In this document: positions 15,089-23,112 of the stretch, piece after piece
How the letters are laid out: every line of letters starts with the position of its first letter
How positions within the stretch are numbered: position 1 is the stretch's first letter
Program-made: the position numbers and the translations under genes
Origin: Nitrospirota bacterium
GTDB lineage: Bacteria > Nitrospirota > Nitrospiria > SBBL01 > JAADHI01
Assembly: GCA_029261215.1 (NCBI GenBank)
Contig: JAJDBT010000015.1
Coordinates: forward strand, 1-53,342
Reading direction: 5' to 3'
DNA: 53,342 nucleotides
Notes under the pieces: generated by a model
Seen by the model: the letters and a program-made list of their open reading frames with translations, nothing else
Told to the model about the DNA's origin: nothing
Databases searched by the model: none

Positions 15089-16198
15089 ATGCATGGATCT
15101 AAAATGAATAAGAAAAATAATTCAAAAATGTGGTTGTTGGTCTTGCTGTCGGTCATTTTTATTTCAGGATGCAGTGACAATGATAGCCCTGGAGCTGGCG
15201 CGAATCTAATTCTCGCAAACGTAAGCACCACAAACCCTGACGACGCTGCCACAGGCGTTGCAATTAACCGGAAAATCACGGCAACCTTCAGTAAAACAAT
15301 GGATGCAGCCACGATCACTTCTGCGACATTCACCTTGGTGCAAGGCACAACGCCTGTCTCGGGCACCGTGACCTATACAGGCACCACAGCGGTCTTCAGC
15401 CCCGCCAACGATCTGGCTTCCAATGCCTCCTTTACCGCCAACCTGAGCACCGAAATTAAAGATTCATCAGGCAAGGCGCTAGCAGCAAACAAATCGTGGA
15501 GTTTCACAACTGGTGCCACGGCTGCGTCGGGACCAGATCCTCTGATGCTGGGAACGGCGGAAAATTATGTCATCTTGGCGAAAGCAGGGGTTTCCACTAC
15601 GGGAACCACCGCAGTCGTGGGAGATATCGGACTGAGCCCAGCCGCCGCGAGTGCCTTGACCGGTTTTTCAGAAACCCTCGATGCCACGGGCACCTTTTCG
15701 ACAGCGGCACAAGTCACCGGAGAACTATTCGCCGCCGACTACAGTCCTCCGACGCCGTCTAAACTGACCACGGCGGTCCTCGATATGCAAACCGCTTACA
15801 CAGACGCCGCTGGACGGGTCTTACCCGACTTCACCGAACTGGGCGCCGGAAATATCGATGGGATGACGCTTGATCCGGGTCTTTATAAATGGGGAACCGG
15901 TGTAAGCGTTCCGATCGGGGTCACCCTATCTGGGGGAGCCAACGACGTCTGGATTTTTCAGATCGCAGAAGACCTCACTGTTGGAAACGCGGCGATTGTC
16001 ACCCTGAGCGGAGGCGCGCAGGCCAAAAATGTTTTCTGGCAGGTCGCCGGACAGGTGACGCTTGGAACGACATCCAATTTCAAGGGAATCCTCCTGTCTC
16101 AGACCTTGATTGCGCTGAATACCGGCGCAAAGCTGAACGGCAGGGCCTTGGCACAGACCGCAATTACATTAGATGCCAACGACATCACGGCACCTTAA
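15089..16198 (+). CDS. Lipoprotein with Big_5 and DUF3494 (ice-binding-like) domains
   Basis: The 369 residues comprise a lipoprotein signal with lipobox ISGC (Cys near 27), a Big_5 Ig-like domain (about 40-148), and a C-terminal DUF3494 domain (about 152-368) with its markers AENYVILAKAGVSTTG, VVGDIGLSP, GLYKWGTGV, WIFQIAEDL and ILLSQTLIALNTGAKLNGRALAQTAITLDAN. DUF3494 forms a beta-solenoid; some members bind ice and others act as surface adhesins. GAGGGAAG precedes the ATG. The N-terminal half is paralogous to the 162-aa protein at 7722. An adhesive or matrix role is a reasonable guess. Confidence 0.9.
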   Translation: MHGSKMNKKNNSKMWLLVLLSVIFISGCSDNDSPGAGANLILANVSTTNPDDAATGVAINRKITATFSKTMDAATITSATFTLVQGTTPVSGTVTYTGTTAVFSPANDLASNASFTANLSTEIKDSSGKALAANKSWSFTTGATAASGPDPLMLGTAENYVILAKAGVSTTGTTAVVGDIGLSPAAASALTGFSETLDATGTFSTAAQVTGELFAADYSPPTPSKLTTAVLDMQTAYTDAAGRVLPDFTELGAGNIDGMTLDPGLYKWGTGVSVPIGVTLSGGANDVWIFQIAEDLTVGNAAIVTLSGGAQAKNVFWQVAGQVTLGTTSNFKGILLSQTLIALNTGAKLNGRALAQTAITLDANDITAP

Positions 16199-16220
16199 GG
16201 CGGCAGGCACTTAAGTTGGA

Positions 16221-16249
16221 CTTCCCCGTGTTTCTAAAATACGGGGAAG
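16221..16249 (+). terminator. Hairpin terminator after the DUF3494 gene
   Basis: CTTCCCCGT and ACGGGGAAG pair exactly around an 11-nt loop, followed by TCTGTTTTGTT. It is a clear rho-independent terminator 22 bp after the stop. Confidence 0.8.
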
Positions 16250-16278
16250 TCTGTTTTGTTATGAAACGTTGTTTGTAA

Positions 16279-16317
16279 GCCCATCAGGAGATTCACGTTC
16301 TTTTTCCCCTGATGGGC
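16279..16317 (+). repeat. Inverted repeat upstream of the OmpA-type gene
   Basis: GCCCATCAGG (16279-16288) and CCTGATGGGC (16308-16317) pair exactly around a 19-nt loop. It lies between the previous terminator and the start at 16356 and could be a second terminator or a leader structure. Confidence 0.5.
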
Positions 16318-16355
16318 ACTTAAAAAAATTACCCCGTACTCAAAGGAGAGTGAAG

Positions 16356-18035
16356 ATGAAGATAAGGATAAGGAAGATGAATATAAGAAGCAGTCTGTTT
16401 TCTATCGGTCTCGCGATGGCCGTGGTCACCGTAAGTGGCTGCGCCTCACAACCGAAACTGACACATGAACAAATTCTGACTCAATATCAAGAAGTGGGTC
16501 AACTTGAATCTGCAGTCCAGAATGCCAGAATCAAAGATGCTGAATTGCTTGCGCCGAAAGGCTTTGTCGCGGCCAGCACTTCCCTAGAGCGTGCCATGAA
16601 GGCCGCTCGCAACAACAAGTCCGAAGTTGCAAAAACGGAGGCGAATGAAGGTCTTCAGATAATGGAAAAACTCAATCGTGATGTTGTGAGCAGCCGAGAA
16701 ATCCTGGCTGAGGTGATGAATACGCGGGAGCGTGCTTATGTCGCTGGGGCCAAAACCTTACAGGGTGACAAAATTACAGCATTGGATGAAGATCTGAAAG
16801 AAACCGCTGCACTGGTCGAAAAGGGCAATGCCGAACAGGCGAAACAGCGTCGTCCCAAACTGATCGCAGATTATGCGCAACTTGAATTGGTGGCCTTGAA
16901 ACAAGGCACCGTCGAACAAGCCAAGTCTGCCATTGCCAATGCCAAACAGCAAGGCGCTGAGAAACATGCCTCCAAAACCTTTGCCCAGGCTCAGGAGGAA
17001 ATGGCGCTTGCCGTATCCATTTTGGATGCTGATCGGACCCAAATTGATAAGGCCGATTTACATGCAAAAAAGACAAAGTGGCTTGCAGAACAAAGTGCGG
17101 CAATCTCAGAAACGGTCAAAGACTTCGATCGGCGCGATTACACCATGGAAGATGTCGTGCTTTGGCACCAGGAACAACTTGGCACAGTCAACCAGCCATT
17201 AGGCGGACAACTTCCGTTTAACGAACCCAGCGACAGTGCGGTACTTAGTTTAAAAGGTGCCGTGATCAACGTGATGGAAGAAAGAAATCTAGCGCGTCAT
17301 CAGCTGCAAGACGTAGAGCGGAAATCACAAGTCCAACTTAAGGATGCAGAGCATAAGATCAACTCACTGATGTCTGCCAATCAAGAAGAGCTACAGAATC
17401 TACGTGCTCAGCATGAACAGCAGTTGGCAAAAACAGAAAAAGAGCAGATGGCCTTGGCGCAAAAAGAGCTTATTGCGCAACAAAACGCAGACCGTCAGAT
17501 TGCAGCCCTGAAGTCTGCCAATCAAGAAGAATTGGGGAAACTACGGACTCAGCAAGAAAAGCAGTTGGCGAGTACCGAAAAAGAGCGTCTGGCCTTTGAG
17601 AAAAAAGATCAGGCCGAGCAACAACAATTTGAAACAGTACAAGCCATGTTTTCGGGGAATGAAGCCAACGTCTATCGGCAGCGAAAAAATATTCTGATTT
17701 CCGCACATGGATTTCAGTTTCTATCCGGCCAAAGTGAAATCGAAGCGAAGAACTTCCCGATGATGAACAAAATCATCAAGGCCATCAAGACTTTTCCCAA
17801 TGCGCGTATTGAGGTGGCCGGGCATTCGGATTCGATGGGAAATGATCAAAGTAACCAAAAGCTCTCGCAATCACGAGCCGAAAAGGTGGCCAAATTCTTA
17901 AAAGAAGTGGGTGGCGTCGCGCCGGATCACATTATGTCGCGTGGCTTTGGGGAAAGTAAGCCCGTCTCTTCCAATGAAACCCCGGAAGGTCGTGCTGAAA
18001 ACCGTCGTATAGAGATTCAAATTGTGAATGACTAA
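16356..18035 (+). CDS. OmpA-family lipoprotein with DUF4398 and coiled-coil region
   Basis: The ATG at 16356 is preferred because AAAGGAGAG lies just upstream; it gives 559 residues. The order is: a lipobox VSGC, a DUF4398-type helical region with repeated Ala/Lys-rich helices (about 35-230), a long Gln/Glu/Lys coiled coil (about 290-430) with the internal repeat SANQEEL, and a C-terminal OmpA domain (about 445-559) with IEVAGHSDSMG, LSQSRAEKVAKFL and GRAENRRIEI. The OmpA domain binds peptidoglycan, so the protein should tether an outer-membrane lipid anchor to the wall. A hairpin terminator follows. Confidence 0.92.
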   Translation: MKIRIRKMNIRSSLFSIGLAMAVVTVSGCASQPKLTHEQILTQYQEVGQLESAVQNARIKDAELLAPKGFVAASTSLERAMKAARNNKSEVAKTEANEGLQIMEKLNRDVVSSREILAEVMNTRERAYVAGAKTLQGDKITALDEDLKETAALVEKGNAEQAKQRRPKLIADYAQLELVALKQGTVEQAKSAIANAKQQGAEKHASKTFAQAQEEMALAVSILDADRTQIDKADLHAKKTKWLAEQSAAISETVKDFDRRDYTMEDVVLWHQEQLGTVNQPLGGQLPFNEPSDSAVLSLKGAVINVMEERNLARHQLQDVERKSQVQLKDAEHKINSLMSANQEELQNLRAQHEQQLAKTEKEQMALAQKELIAQQNADRQIAALKSANQEELGKLRTQQEKQLASTEKERLAFEKKDQAEQQQFETVQAMFSGNEANVYRQRKNILISAHGFQFLSGQSEIEAKNFPMMNKIIKAIKTFPNARIEVAGHSDSMGNDQSNQKLSQSRAEKVAKFLKEVGGVAPDHIMSRGFGESKPVSSNETPEGRAENRRIEIQIVND

Positions 18036-18038
18036 AAC

Positions 18039-18070
18039 GATGTGCTCCTGTCATCTGACAGGAGCACATC
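18039..18070 (+). terminator. 15-bp perfect hairpin after the OmpA-type gene
   Basis: Arms 18039-18053 and 18056-18070 are exact complements with a 2-nt spacer. It starts 4 bases after the stop. A second small palindrome, CCCCCAATATGGGGG, overlaps its end. Confidence 0.7.
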
Positions 18071-18123
18071 CCCCAATATGGGGGAAAAATAGAATCAGAA
18101 ACAGAACACAAGGAGCATCCACA

Positions 18124-18159
18124 ATGAAAATACAATGCTCTGTTCTAAGCTCCCCTTAA
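18124..18159 (+). pseudogene. Orphan gene start (11 codons)
   Basis: AGGAG at 18111-18115 and ATG at 18124 begin MKIQCSVLSSP and stop. The leader and first codons resemble the start of the BON gene (ACAGGAGAACATGCA then ATGAAGATACAGTA). It looks like a duplicated 5' end cut off after a few codons. Confidence 0.4.
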
Positions 18160-18392
18160 TTTGGATAGGTTTAGACCTTGCTTCACACGCTTCCAATCTA
18201 CATTTTAAATCCAATATCCGTGTTACGAAATCATAATGCGAGTGAGCCGGGGGTTTTCCTCAGGGATTAAGCCTGGGTCGTTACCGATCTACTTTAAAAA
18301 AAATCGTACCATTTCATATAGAAATCAAATCGTTACACAATTCTATCCTATTCGCTTAAAGCCATTTTAAATCATCGTGAATGATAGAGGTG
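18160..18392. other. AT-rich intergenic stretch
   Basis: About 230 bases with no open frame worth calling. A GC-rich patch around 18245-18285 stands out but matched no riboswitch or small-RNA pattern I know. Its place between an orphan gene start and a terminator-like hairpin would allow a small RNA, but there is no direct sign of one. Confidence 0.3.
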
Positions 18393-18420
18393 ATCCCCCT
18401 CTTTTGAGGGGATTGTTTTA
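18393..18420 (+). terminator. Hairpin with T-rich tail
   Basis: ATCCCCCTC pairs with GAGGGGAT around a TTTT loop and is followed by TGTTTTA. No gene ends just upstream, so it could end a small RNA from the preceding stretch or read-through from the OmpA-type gene. Confidence 0.55.
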
Positions 18421-18498
18421 ATATTGTGGTTGCTATAAACTTTTATGCATGTATTAAATCCATTTAATTTGTATATTATCTGTATGGAGGAGCTTAAG

Positions 18499-19119
18499 GT
18501 GGGTCATGAAAAAATAAAAAAAATGCTTGTTTTTTTATTACTCTCCTTCTTCTATTTCACACCCTCACATACTTGTGCAGCAGAATTTTCTGATTTAATC
18601 CAAACGGGTGCAGCCTTTTTAAGCCATGTCGCGGCGCATGAAACCGGGCATAATGCGATGGGGCATATGGCAGGCGCTCAGGATGTAAAGACGAGTTTTT
18701 TTCAAACCCAGGGCGGAAGTTTTTTTGTTGGCGTGTCTTCAGCAGGTGCACTGGAACAAGAATCTGTACTGCCTTTTCGGGCGGCCGGGGTTGTAGCGTC
18801 CAACCATACATTTAATTTTGCATTATCCAGTTATCGTGCGCAGCCGACAACCTATAATAAAGCCCTCTTATTTTTTTCCGGGACAGATTTTCTTTGGTAT
18901 TCGGTCTGGTCCTTTTACATCAAAGGAAGCGATGACCCCACTTATGACCCCGTTGGCATTTCACAGGAAACCGGACTTTCTTCTGAAGCTGTACTGAGTA
19001 TTGCCTTGTTACAAACGGCAGTCAATGCGTTTAGGGCAGTGACAGGAGATGATACCTATATCCCTTATGTTTCTGTGGATGAAGGAAAAATGCGTGCTGG
19101 TGTCCGTATCCACTTTTGA
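18499..19119 (+). CDS. Exported protein with an HExxH motif
   Basis: The GTG at 18499 is chosen because GGAGGAG ends 7 bases upstream; it gives 206 residues. A signal peptide (about 1-29, ending THTCAAE) is followed by FLSHVAAHETGHNAMGHMAG. HETGH fits the zinc-metalloprotease HExxH pattern within a hydrophobic helix, and further His residues follow. Later segments include two moderately hydrophobic stretches (ALLFFSGTDFLWYSVWSFYI and AVLSIALLQTAVNAFRAV), so a membrane-embedded protease-like fold is possible. I do not recognise the family, and no third ligand is certain. Confidence 0.7.
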   Translation: MGHEKIKKMLVFLLLSFFYFTPSHTCAAEFSDLIQTGAAFLSHVAAHETGHNAMGHMAGAQDVKTSFFQTQGGSFFVGVSSAGALEQESVLPFRAAGVVASNHTFNFALSSYRAQPTTYNKALLFFSGTDFLWYSVWSFYIKGSDDPTYDPVGISQETGLSSEAVLSIALLQTAVNAFRAVTGDDTYIPYVSVDEGKMRAGVRIHF

Positions 19120-19395
19120 CCCTGCTCCCCTTATTTTTGCCACTTGATAAACATAGTCTCTGTGTAAAGAGGACTACTTGCAGTTTCTCAGTAAGCTGTG
19201 TCATCAATAAATCCATGTTTTTTCTATAACGTTTGTCTCCACAATGATCTATCCTGTTCAACCCGACGTGCGCTCTGTACTCGGTCTTTTGGAACTTGTT
19301 ATAATTCAATCCAACTCTATGTTGTGGGGCGTTCTCTTTATTTGACATGATGTCCCTGGGTTTCGTTGTCTTCAGTATTGTGTGAAGGGAGGGTC
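19120..19395. other. Intergenic region
   Basis: About 275 bases without a convincing gene; an antisense frame here has no ribosome-binding site or family signature. TTATAAT near 19300 could be part of a promoter for the DCC-family gene, but no matching -35 is clear. Confidence 0.3.
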
Positions 19396-19434
19396 ATGAC
19401 GGTGAACTGGGCTTTTTATTTTTATGGACAATGA
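19396..19434 (+). CDS. Possible 12-codon leader peptide
   Basis: GGGAGGG followed by ATG at 19396 opens a 12-codon frame (MTVNWAFYFYGQ) whose stop at 19432-19434 overlaps the first codons of the DCC-family gene in another phase. The main gene's own ATG has no ribosome-binding site, so its translation may depend on ribosomes that finish this peptide. Confidence 0.35.
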   Translation: MTVNWAFYFYGQ

Positions 19435-19789
19435 ACCTGATATTCTCGTTTTATTTGATGACGGCTGTAATGTTTGCGCGGGTTCAGTCGCGTTTCTTAC
19501 ACGACACGATTCACAATGCCGCTTTCAATATCTTTCCATTCAATCCGCAGATGGTCGGAAATTATATGAAAATGAAGGACTTGACCCGGAGAATATTCAA
19601 ACCTTTGTCTTGATCAGAAATAAAAGGGCTTTTTTCAAAAGTGATGCGGCCATAGAAGCGGCCAATGCCCTTGGCGGGTTTTGGAGATGTTTGAATGTCT
19701 TTCGGATTGTGCCTAAATTGATCCGGGATGCGGCTTATGCGTACTTTGCAAAAAACCGTTACCGTTGGTTTGGGAGGCGAGAGCTTTAG
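19424..19789 (+). CDS. DCC family (DUF393) thiol-disulfide protein
   Basis: The 121 residues match the DUF393 family: LVLFDDGCNVCAGSVAFLTRHD, with the CxxC (here CNVC) near residues 15-18, then FQYLSIQS, the central region with SDAAIEAANALGG, and YRWFGRREL at the end. Family members are thioredoxin-like and thought to act in thiol-disulfide exchange; substrates are mostly unknown. The ATG has only an A/T-rich run upstream and may be coupled to the short frame at 19396. A textbook terminator follows. Confidence 0.9.
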   Translation: MDNEPDILVLFDDGCNVCAGSVAFLTRHDSQCRFQYLSIQSADGRKLYENEGLDPENIQTFVLIRNKRAFFKSDAAIEAANALGGFWRCLNVFRIVPKLIRDAAYAYFAKNRYRWFGRREL

Positions 19790-19820
19790 AGTTTTATTTT
19801 TAAGCGTATTTCATAGATCG

Positions 19821-19861
19821 AGCGGCGCTATCGTGTACAAAGGTAGCGCCGCTATTTTTTT
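19821..19861 (+). terminator. Rho-independent terminator
   Basis: AGCGGCGCTA (19821-19830) and TAGCGCCGCT (19844-19853) pair exactly and are followed by seven T residues. It ends the DCC-family gene and may also stop transcription converging from the minus strand. Confidence 0.9.
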
Positions 19862-19889
19862 GAACCCTGCATAGATTTTTCAAGGATAT

Positions 19890-20255
19890 CTATGTTTTAA
19901 GGTTTGCTTCGATCTCTGAGAGCTTATGTCGTGCAAGTGCAAGGTTTGATTTATCTCGATGAAGGGCCAGGTACATAAAGAGGTTCCCCTGTGTTCCCAG
20001 CATCCGAATGATGTGATACTGTGTACCCAAAGTGATCAATATGTCTTCGATATTCTCTTTCAAGCCCAAAGAGGACATGATTTTCATTTTGGCACGAACG
20101 ACTTCGGTATTCCCTGCTGCGGCCACTTCCATATTCAGGTGATCTCCACCGCCTGCGGTTCCCAAAAACATACCGCTCTTTACATCCACCAGGGCGGCCC
20201 CAATTGCACCCTCAATTTCCATACATGCAGCGAGAGATTCTTTGACATTTGCCAT
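19890..20255 (-). CDS. Roadblock/LC7-domain protein
   Basis: The 121-residue protein (start taken at MANVKESL, with GGAGG 12 bases upstream; a longer start at 20285 would add ten very basic residues) has the roadblock/LC7 pattern: ACMEIEGAIGAALVDVKSGMFLG, a central helix, then ITLGTQYHIIRML...NLFMYLALHRDKSNLALARHKL. Such domains usually dimerise and partner with small GTPases of the MglA type or regulate motility and polarity. No GTPase gene is nearby, so the partner is elsewhere. It reads toward the DCC-family gene. Confidence 0.8.
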   Translation of the reverse strand: MANVKESLAACMEIEGAIGAALVDVKSGMFLGTAGGGDHLNMEVAAAGNTEVVRAKMKIMSSLGLKENIEDILITLGTQYHIIRMLGTQGNLFMYLALHRDKSNLALARHKLSEIEANLKT

Positions 20256-20518
20256 TTTTTTATTTTTCCTCCGTCTCTTTGCCATATTCGGTTAAGAAAT
20301 GTGAAATGCAGCGACTATTCTAATGATCGCGTCATTGTTGTTTTAAATGTGCTCTATGCCTTCATGGCATTAAAATTGATCCTTTTTATGTTTACCTGAG
20401 TAAAGTTACCACACTATAGCGGATCGTCAAGTGGGTGAAATCTGTGTGAGATTAATCATTTAAAGGGGAAATTCAGGTGTTTCAGAAATGGACTTGAGTG
20501 AATAAAAAGGAGCTTCTT
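20256..20518. other. Intergenic region
   Basis: Upstream region of the roadblock gene and the stretch up to the PAP2 remnant. No gene or clear signal was recognised. Confidence 0.3.
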
Positions 20519-21204
20519 TTAAGTTTGTGGTTCTTCATAATAGTGATGCACTTTTTGAGAAATGAGTAAGATCATTAACCAGGCCAGCAGCATTGTGACG
20601 AGGGTATGACTTAAAAAATGATCGCCAATAAACATTTTATAAAGCCCTAAAGCCCATCCGATGCTTATGGCCATAATGACTGCGACGGTTTTATTTTTTT
20701 TCTTTTTAAACAAAAAATAGAGCGATAAGAGTGCAAAGCCTCCACTGGCATGGCCTGCGGGAAAACATTTTATTGTTTCGTTTTGGATAAAGTCTTTGGG
20801 GTAGCTTGTTAAAACCGTCACATAAGGATAGCGGCCGCCATAGTGAATGAGGTCTCTTGGGCAAGGGGTATTGGTGGTGGCTTTGAGGGTGCCGACAAGC
20901 AAAGAGAAGGCACGGACAAGCAGGAAAAGAGCACGATGAATAAGCCGGGCTTGTAGTCGCGAACGATCTTCTTTTTTCTAAAAAAAAGGAGTGAAATCAA
21001 AACCATCAGGATAATCAAAATATAGACGACTTTAATGCCGTCATAAAATATGAATTTTAAGACAGGTTCATTCCGATCCACGATCCATCGGTTCAGCTCA
21101 AAATTATAAAAATAATCCTGCAGCCACAGATCGATATTCAGCCACTCTAGAATAATAATGGAAAAAAACAGAAAAAAAATTGTTAATCCGATGTTTTTAG
21201 TCAT
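20519..21204 (-). pseudogene. PAP2-family phosphatase with frameshift
   Basis: Two overlapping minus-strand frames together give one PAP2-type protein of about 225 residues. The first (from 21204) holds the N-terminal membrane helices; the second (to 20519) carries the catalytic motifs KATTNTPCPRDL, FPAGHASGGFALL and a final GDHFLSHTL. The overall pattern resembles LpxT/YeiU-like lipid phosphatases. The frame changes by one base somewhere around 20900-20930. It could be a true inactivating mutation or a sequencing or assembly error in a functional gene. Confidence 0.75.
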
Positions 21205-21284
21205 GTGTTATGGGTGGACGATCCAACGAGATAGAACACTTATTAAAATAAGCTCAGGGTCTGTAAAGAAATAAGGTGTGCAGA

Positions 21285-22916
21285 TTACGAACTGCACGAA
21301 AGCATCGAGCATCCTGCGCGTGAGCGTGCCCAGTCGGGGCGCTTTTTTGCGTATTCTTCCTTGCCGGGCTGCTCGTCGTAGGGACGGCGTAGGAGTTCGA
21401 GCAAGTCGTTCACCATCGTGTGGTCGCCTTGTTCGGATTTGTCGATGGCGAGTTGGGCGAGGTAGTTGCGCAGCACATATTTTGGGTTGACCGCATTCAT
21501 CTTTTTACGCCGGGCATCGTCGTTCACACCGTCTTTTTGAAGACGGGTGAGATAGCGCCGCAGCCATTGAGCCATTTTGCTTCGGTAGCTTGTACTCAGC
21601 TGGTCAAGCACATAGTAGGCATCCAGTATTGGCATCATTAACATGTCATCGCTGACTTGATCCAGGGCCTTTCCATTAAGCTCCAGTTGGGAAAGGTTGC
21701 GGTAGAAAATCGTCATGTCCGTTTCGACTATCTGCAAAAGTGTGAGCAGATCACTGATCAAGTCTTCGTCCGTTTCGGCTTCGTATGTCTGGAAGCCCAG
21801 TTTTTGGGTCATCATGGTTTGCCACTGCGATTCATAGCTTTTGGCGTATTGATTGAGTGAGGTTTCAAAGGGTTCGGTTTCGCCGACCAAAGGATAAATG
21901 GCGTGGGCCAGTTGCAGGAGGTTCCATTGGGCGATTTGGGCCTGATGGCCAAAACGGTAGCGTTTGCCGTTTGCGTCTGTGGTGTTCGGGGTCCAGTTCG
22001 GATCGTAATTTTCAAGCCAGCCGTAGGGGCCATAATCAATGGTAAGCCCTAAAATAGACATGTTGTCGGTGTTCATCACGCCATGAACAAAACCGACACG
22101 CATCCAGTGTACAATCATTTCTGCTGTCCTCTGACACACTTCATCAAACCAGGTGAGGATGGTTTCTTTTGAGGCTTCTTCAGTATCTTTGTGCAAGTGC
22201 GGAAAATCGGTACGCAGGGTGAAGTTGACGAGTTGTTTTAGAATATCGTTTTCCCCGCGTGACGCTAAAATCTGAAAATTGCCAAAACGGGTGAAAGAGG
22301 GCGCGACCCGGCAGACAATCGCCCCCGGCTCCTGTTTTGGATGACCGTCATAAAACATATCGCGAAGAACCATCTCGCCTGTCGTGACGAGGCTTAAGGC
22401 CCGTGTTGTTGGTACTCCAAGGTGAAACATTGCTTCGCTGCAAAGAAATTCCCGTACGGATGAACGCAGTACGGCCAAACCGTCGGCGGTGCGTGAATAG
22501 GGTGTTGGCCCGGCGCCTTTTAATTGCAAGGCCCAACGTGTGTTGTTTTGATTGACAACTTCGCCGAGGTTAATCGCGCGCCCGTCGCCGAGTTGTCCGG
22601 CCCAGTTGCCAAATTGATGCCCGCCATAACACATGGCGTAGGGGTCCATGTCCGGCAAAAGACGGTTTCCCGCAAAGGTTTGTGTAAAGGCTTCGCTTGT
22701 GCAGTCTTCCGGGGAAAGATCGAGTGCTTCGGCGACCTCCCGTGCATAGGCGACCAATGTGGGCTCCGCCATCTTTTTGGGCTGCACACGGGAATAGCAG
22801 GCCCCCACGACCTCGCGCCGGTGATTGGCCAGGGCGGGATCCGCCGGAAGTTCGCGTGTAAAACGGTTGTCGAAACGCAAGGTATCGAGTGTTTTATATG
22901 TTTTTCGATCAGTCAT
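21285..22916 (-). CDS. selO: SelO (YdiU/UPF0061) protein adenylyltransferase
   Basis: With the start at 22916 (MTDRKTYKTL, AGGAG upstream) the protein has 543 residues. It contains the family landmarks YAMCYGGHQFGNWAGQLGDGRA, LQLKGAGPTPYSR, REFLCSEAM, GFVHGVMNTDN and IDYGPYGW. SelO is a pseudokinase that transfers AMP to Ser, Thr or Tyr of redox proteins. The C-terminus ends GCSMLSCSS, with cysteine rather than selenocysteine. It diverges from prmA across about 200 bp. An upstream in-frame ATG at 22997 would add 27 residues without family support. Confidence 0.95.
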   Translation of the reverse strand: MTDRKTYKTLDTLRFDNRFTRELPADPALANHRREVVGACYSRVQPKKMAEPTLVAYAREVAEALDLSPEDCTSEAFTQTFAGNRLLPDMDPYAMCYGGHQFGNWAGQLGDGRAINLGEVVNQNNTRWALQLKGAGPTPYSRTADGLAVLRSSVREFLCSEAMFHLGVPTTRALSLVTTGEMVLRDMFYDGHPKQEPGAIVCRVAPSFTRFGNFQILASRGENDILKQLVNFTLRTDFPHLHKDTEEASKETILTWFDEVCQRTAEMIVHWMRVGFVHGVMNTDNMSILGLTIDYGPYGWLENYDPNWTPNTTDANGKRYRFGHQAQIAQWNLLQLAHAIYPLVGETEPFETSLNQYAKSYESQWQTMMTQKLGFQTYEAETDEDLISDLLTLLQIVETDMTIFYRNLSQLELNGKALDQVSDDMLMMPILDAYYVLDQLSTSYRSKMAQWLRRYLTRLQKDGVNDDARRKKMNAVNPKYVLRNYLAQLAIDKSEQGDHTMVNDLLELLRRPYDEQPGKEEYAKKRPDWARSRAGCSMLSCSS

Positions 22917-23112
22917 GATATATTTTGTGACTCCTATATTCAACAAGATGTCGTATTGGCATCGAAGCTCTGCAAACAGTATAAGGCATGCTATCAATCC
23001 TCGTCTCCCTTCTTTTTTATTTTTCTCAGGAAAACTTGAAGATCGTCATGACTGTTTCTATACTCAGGGCCTTGAAGATAGCGGTAATTAACGGAAGTGG
23101 AGTTGTGCCTCG

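Noticed and set aside
21285-21320. Selenocysteine in SelO
   Set aside because: The C-terminal motif uses Cys (SCSS), with a normal stop and no TGA in frame.
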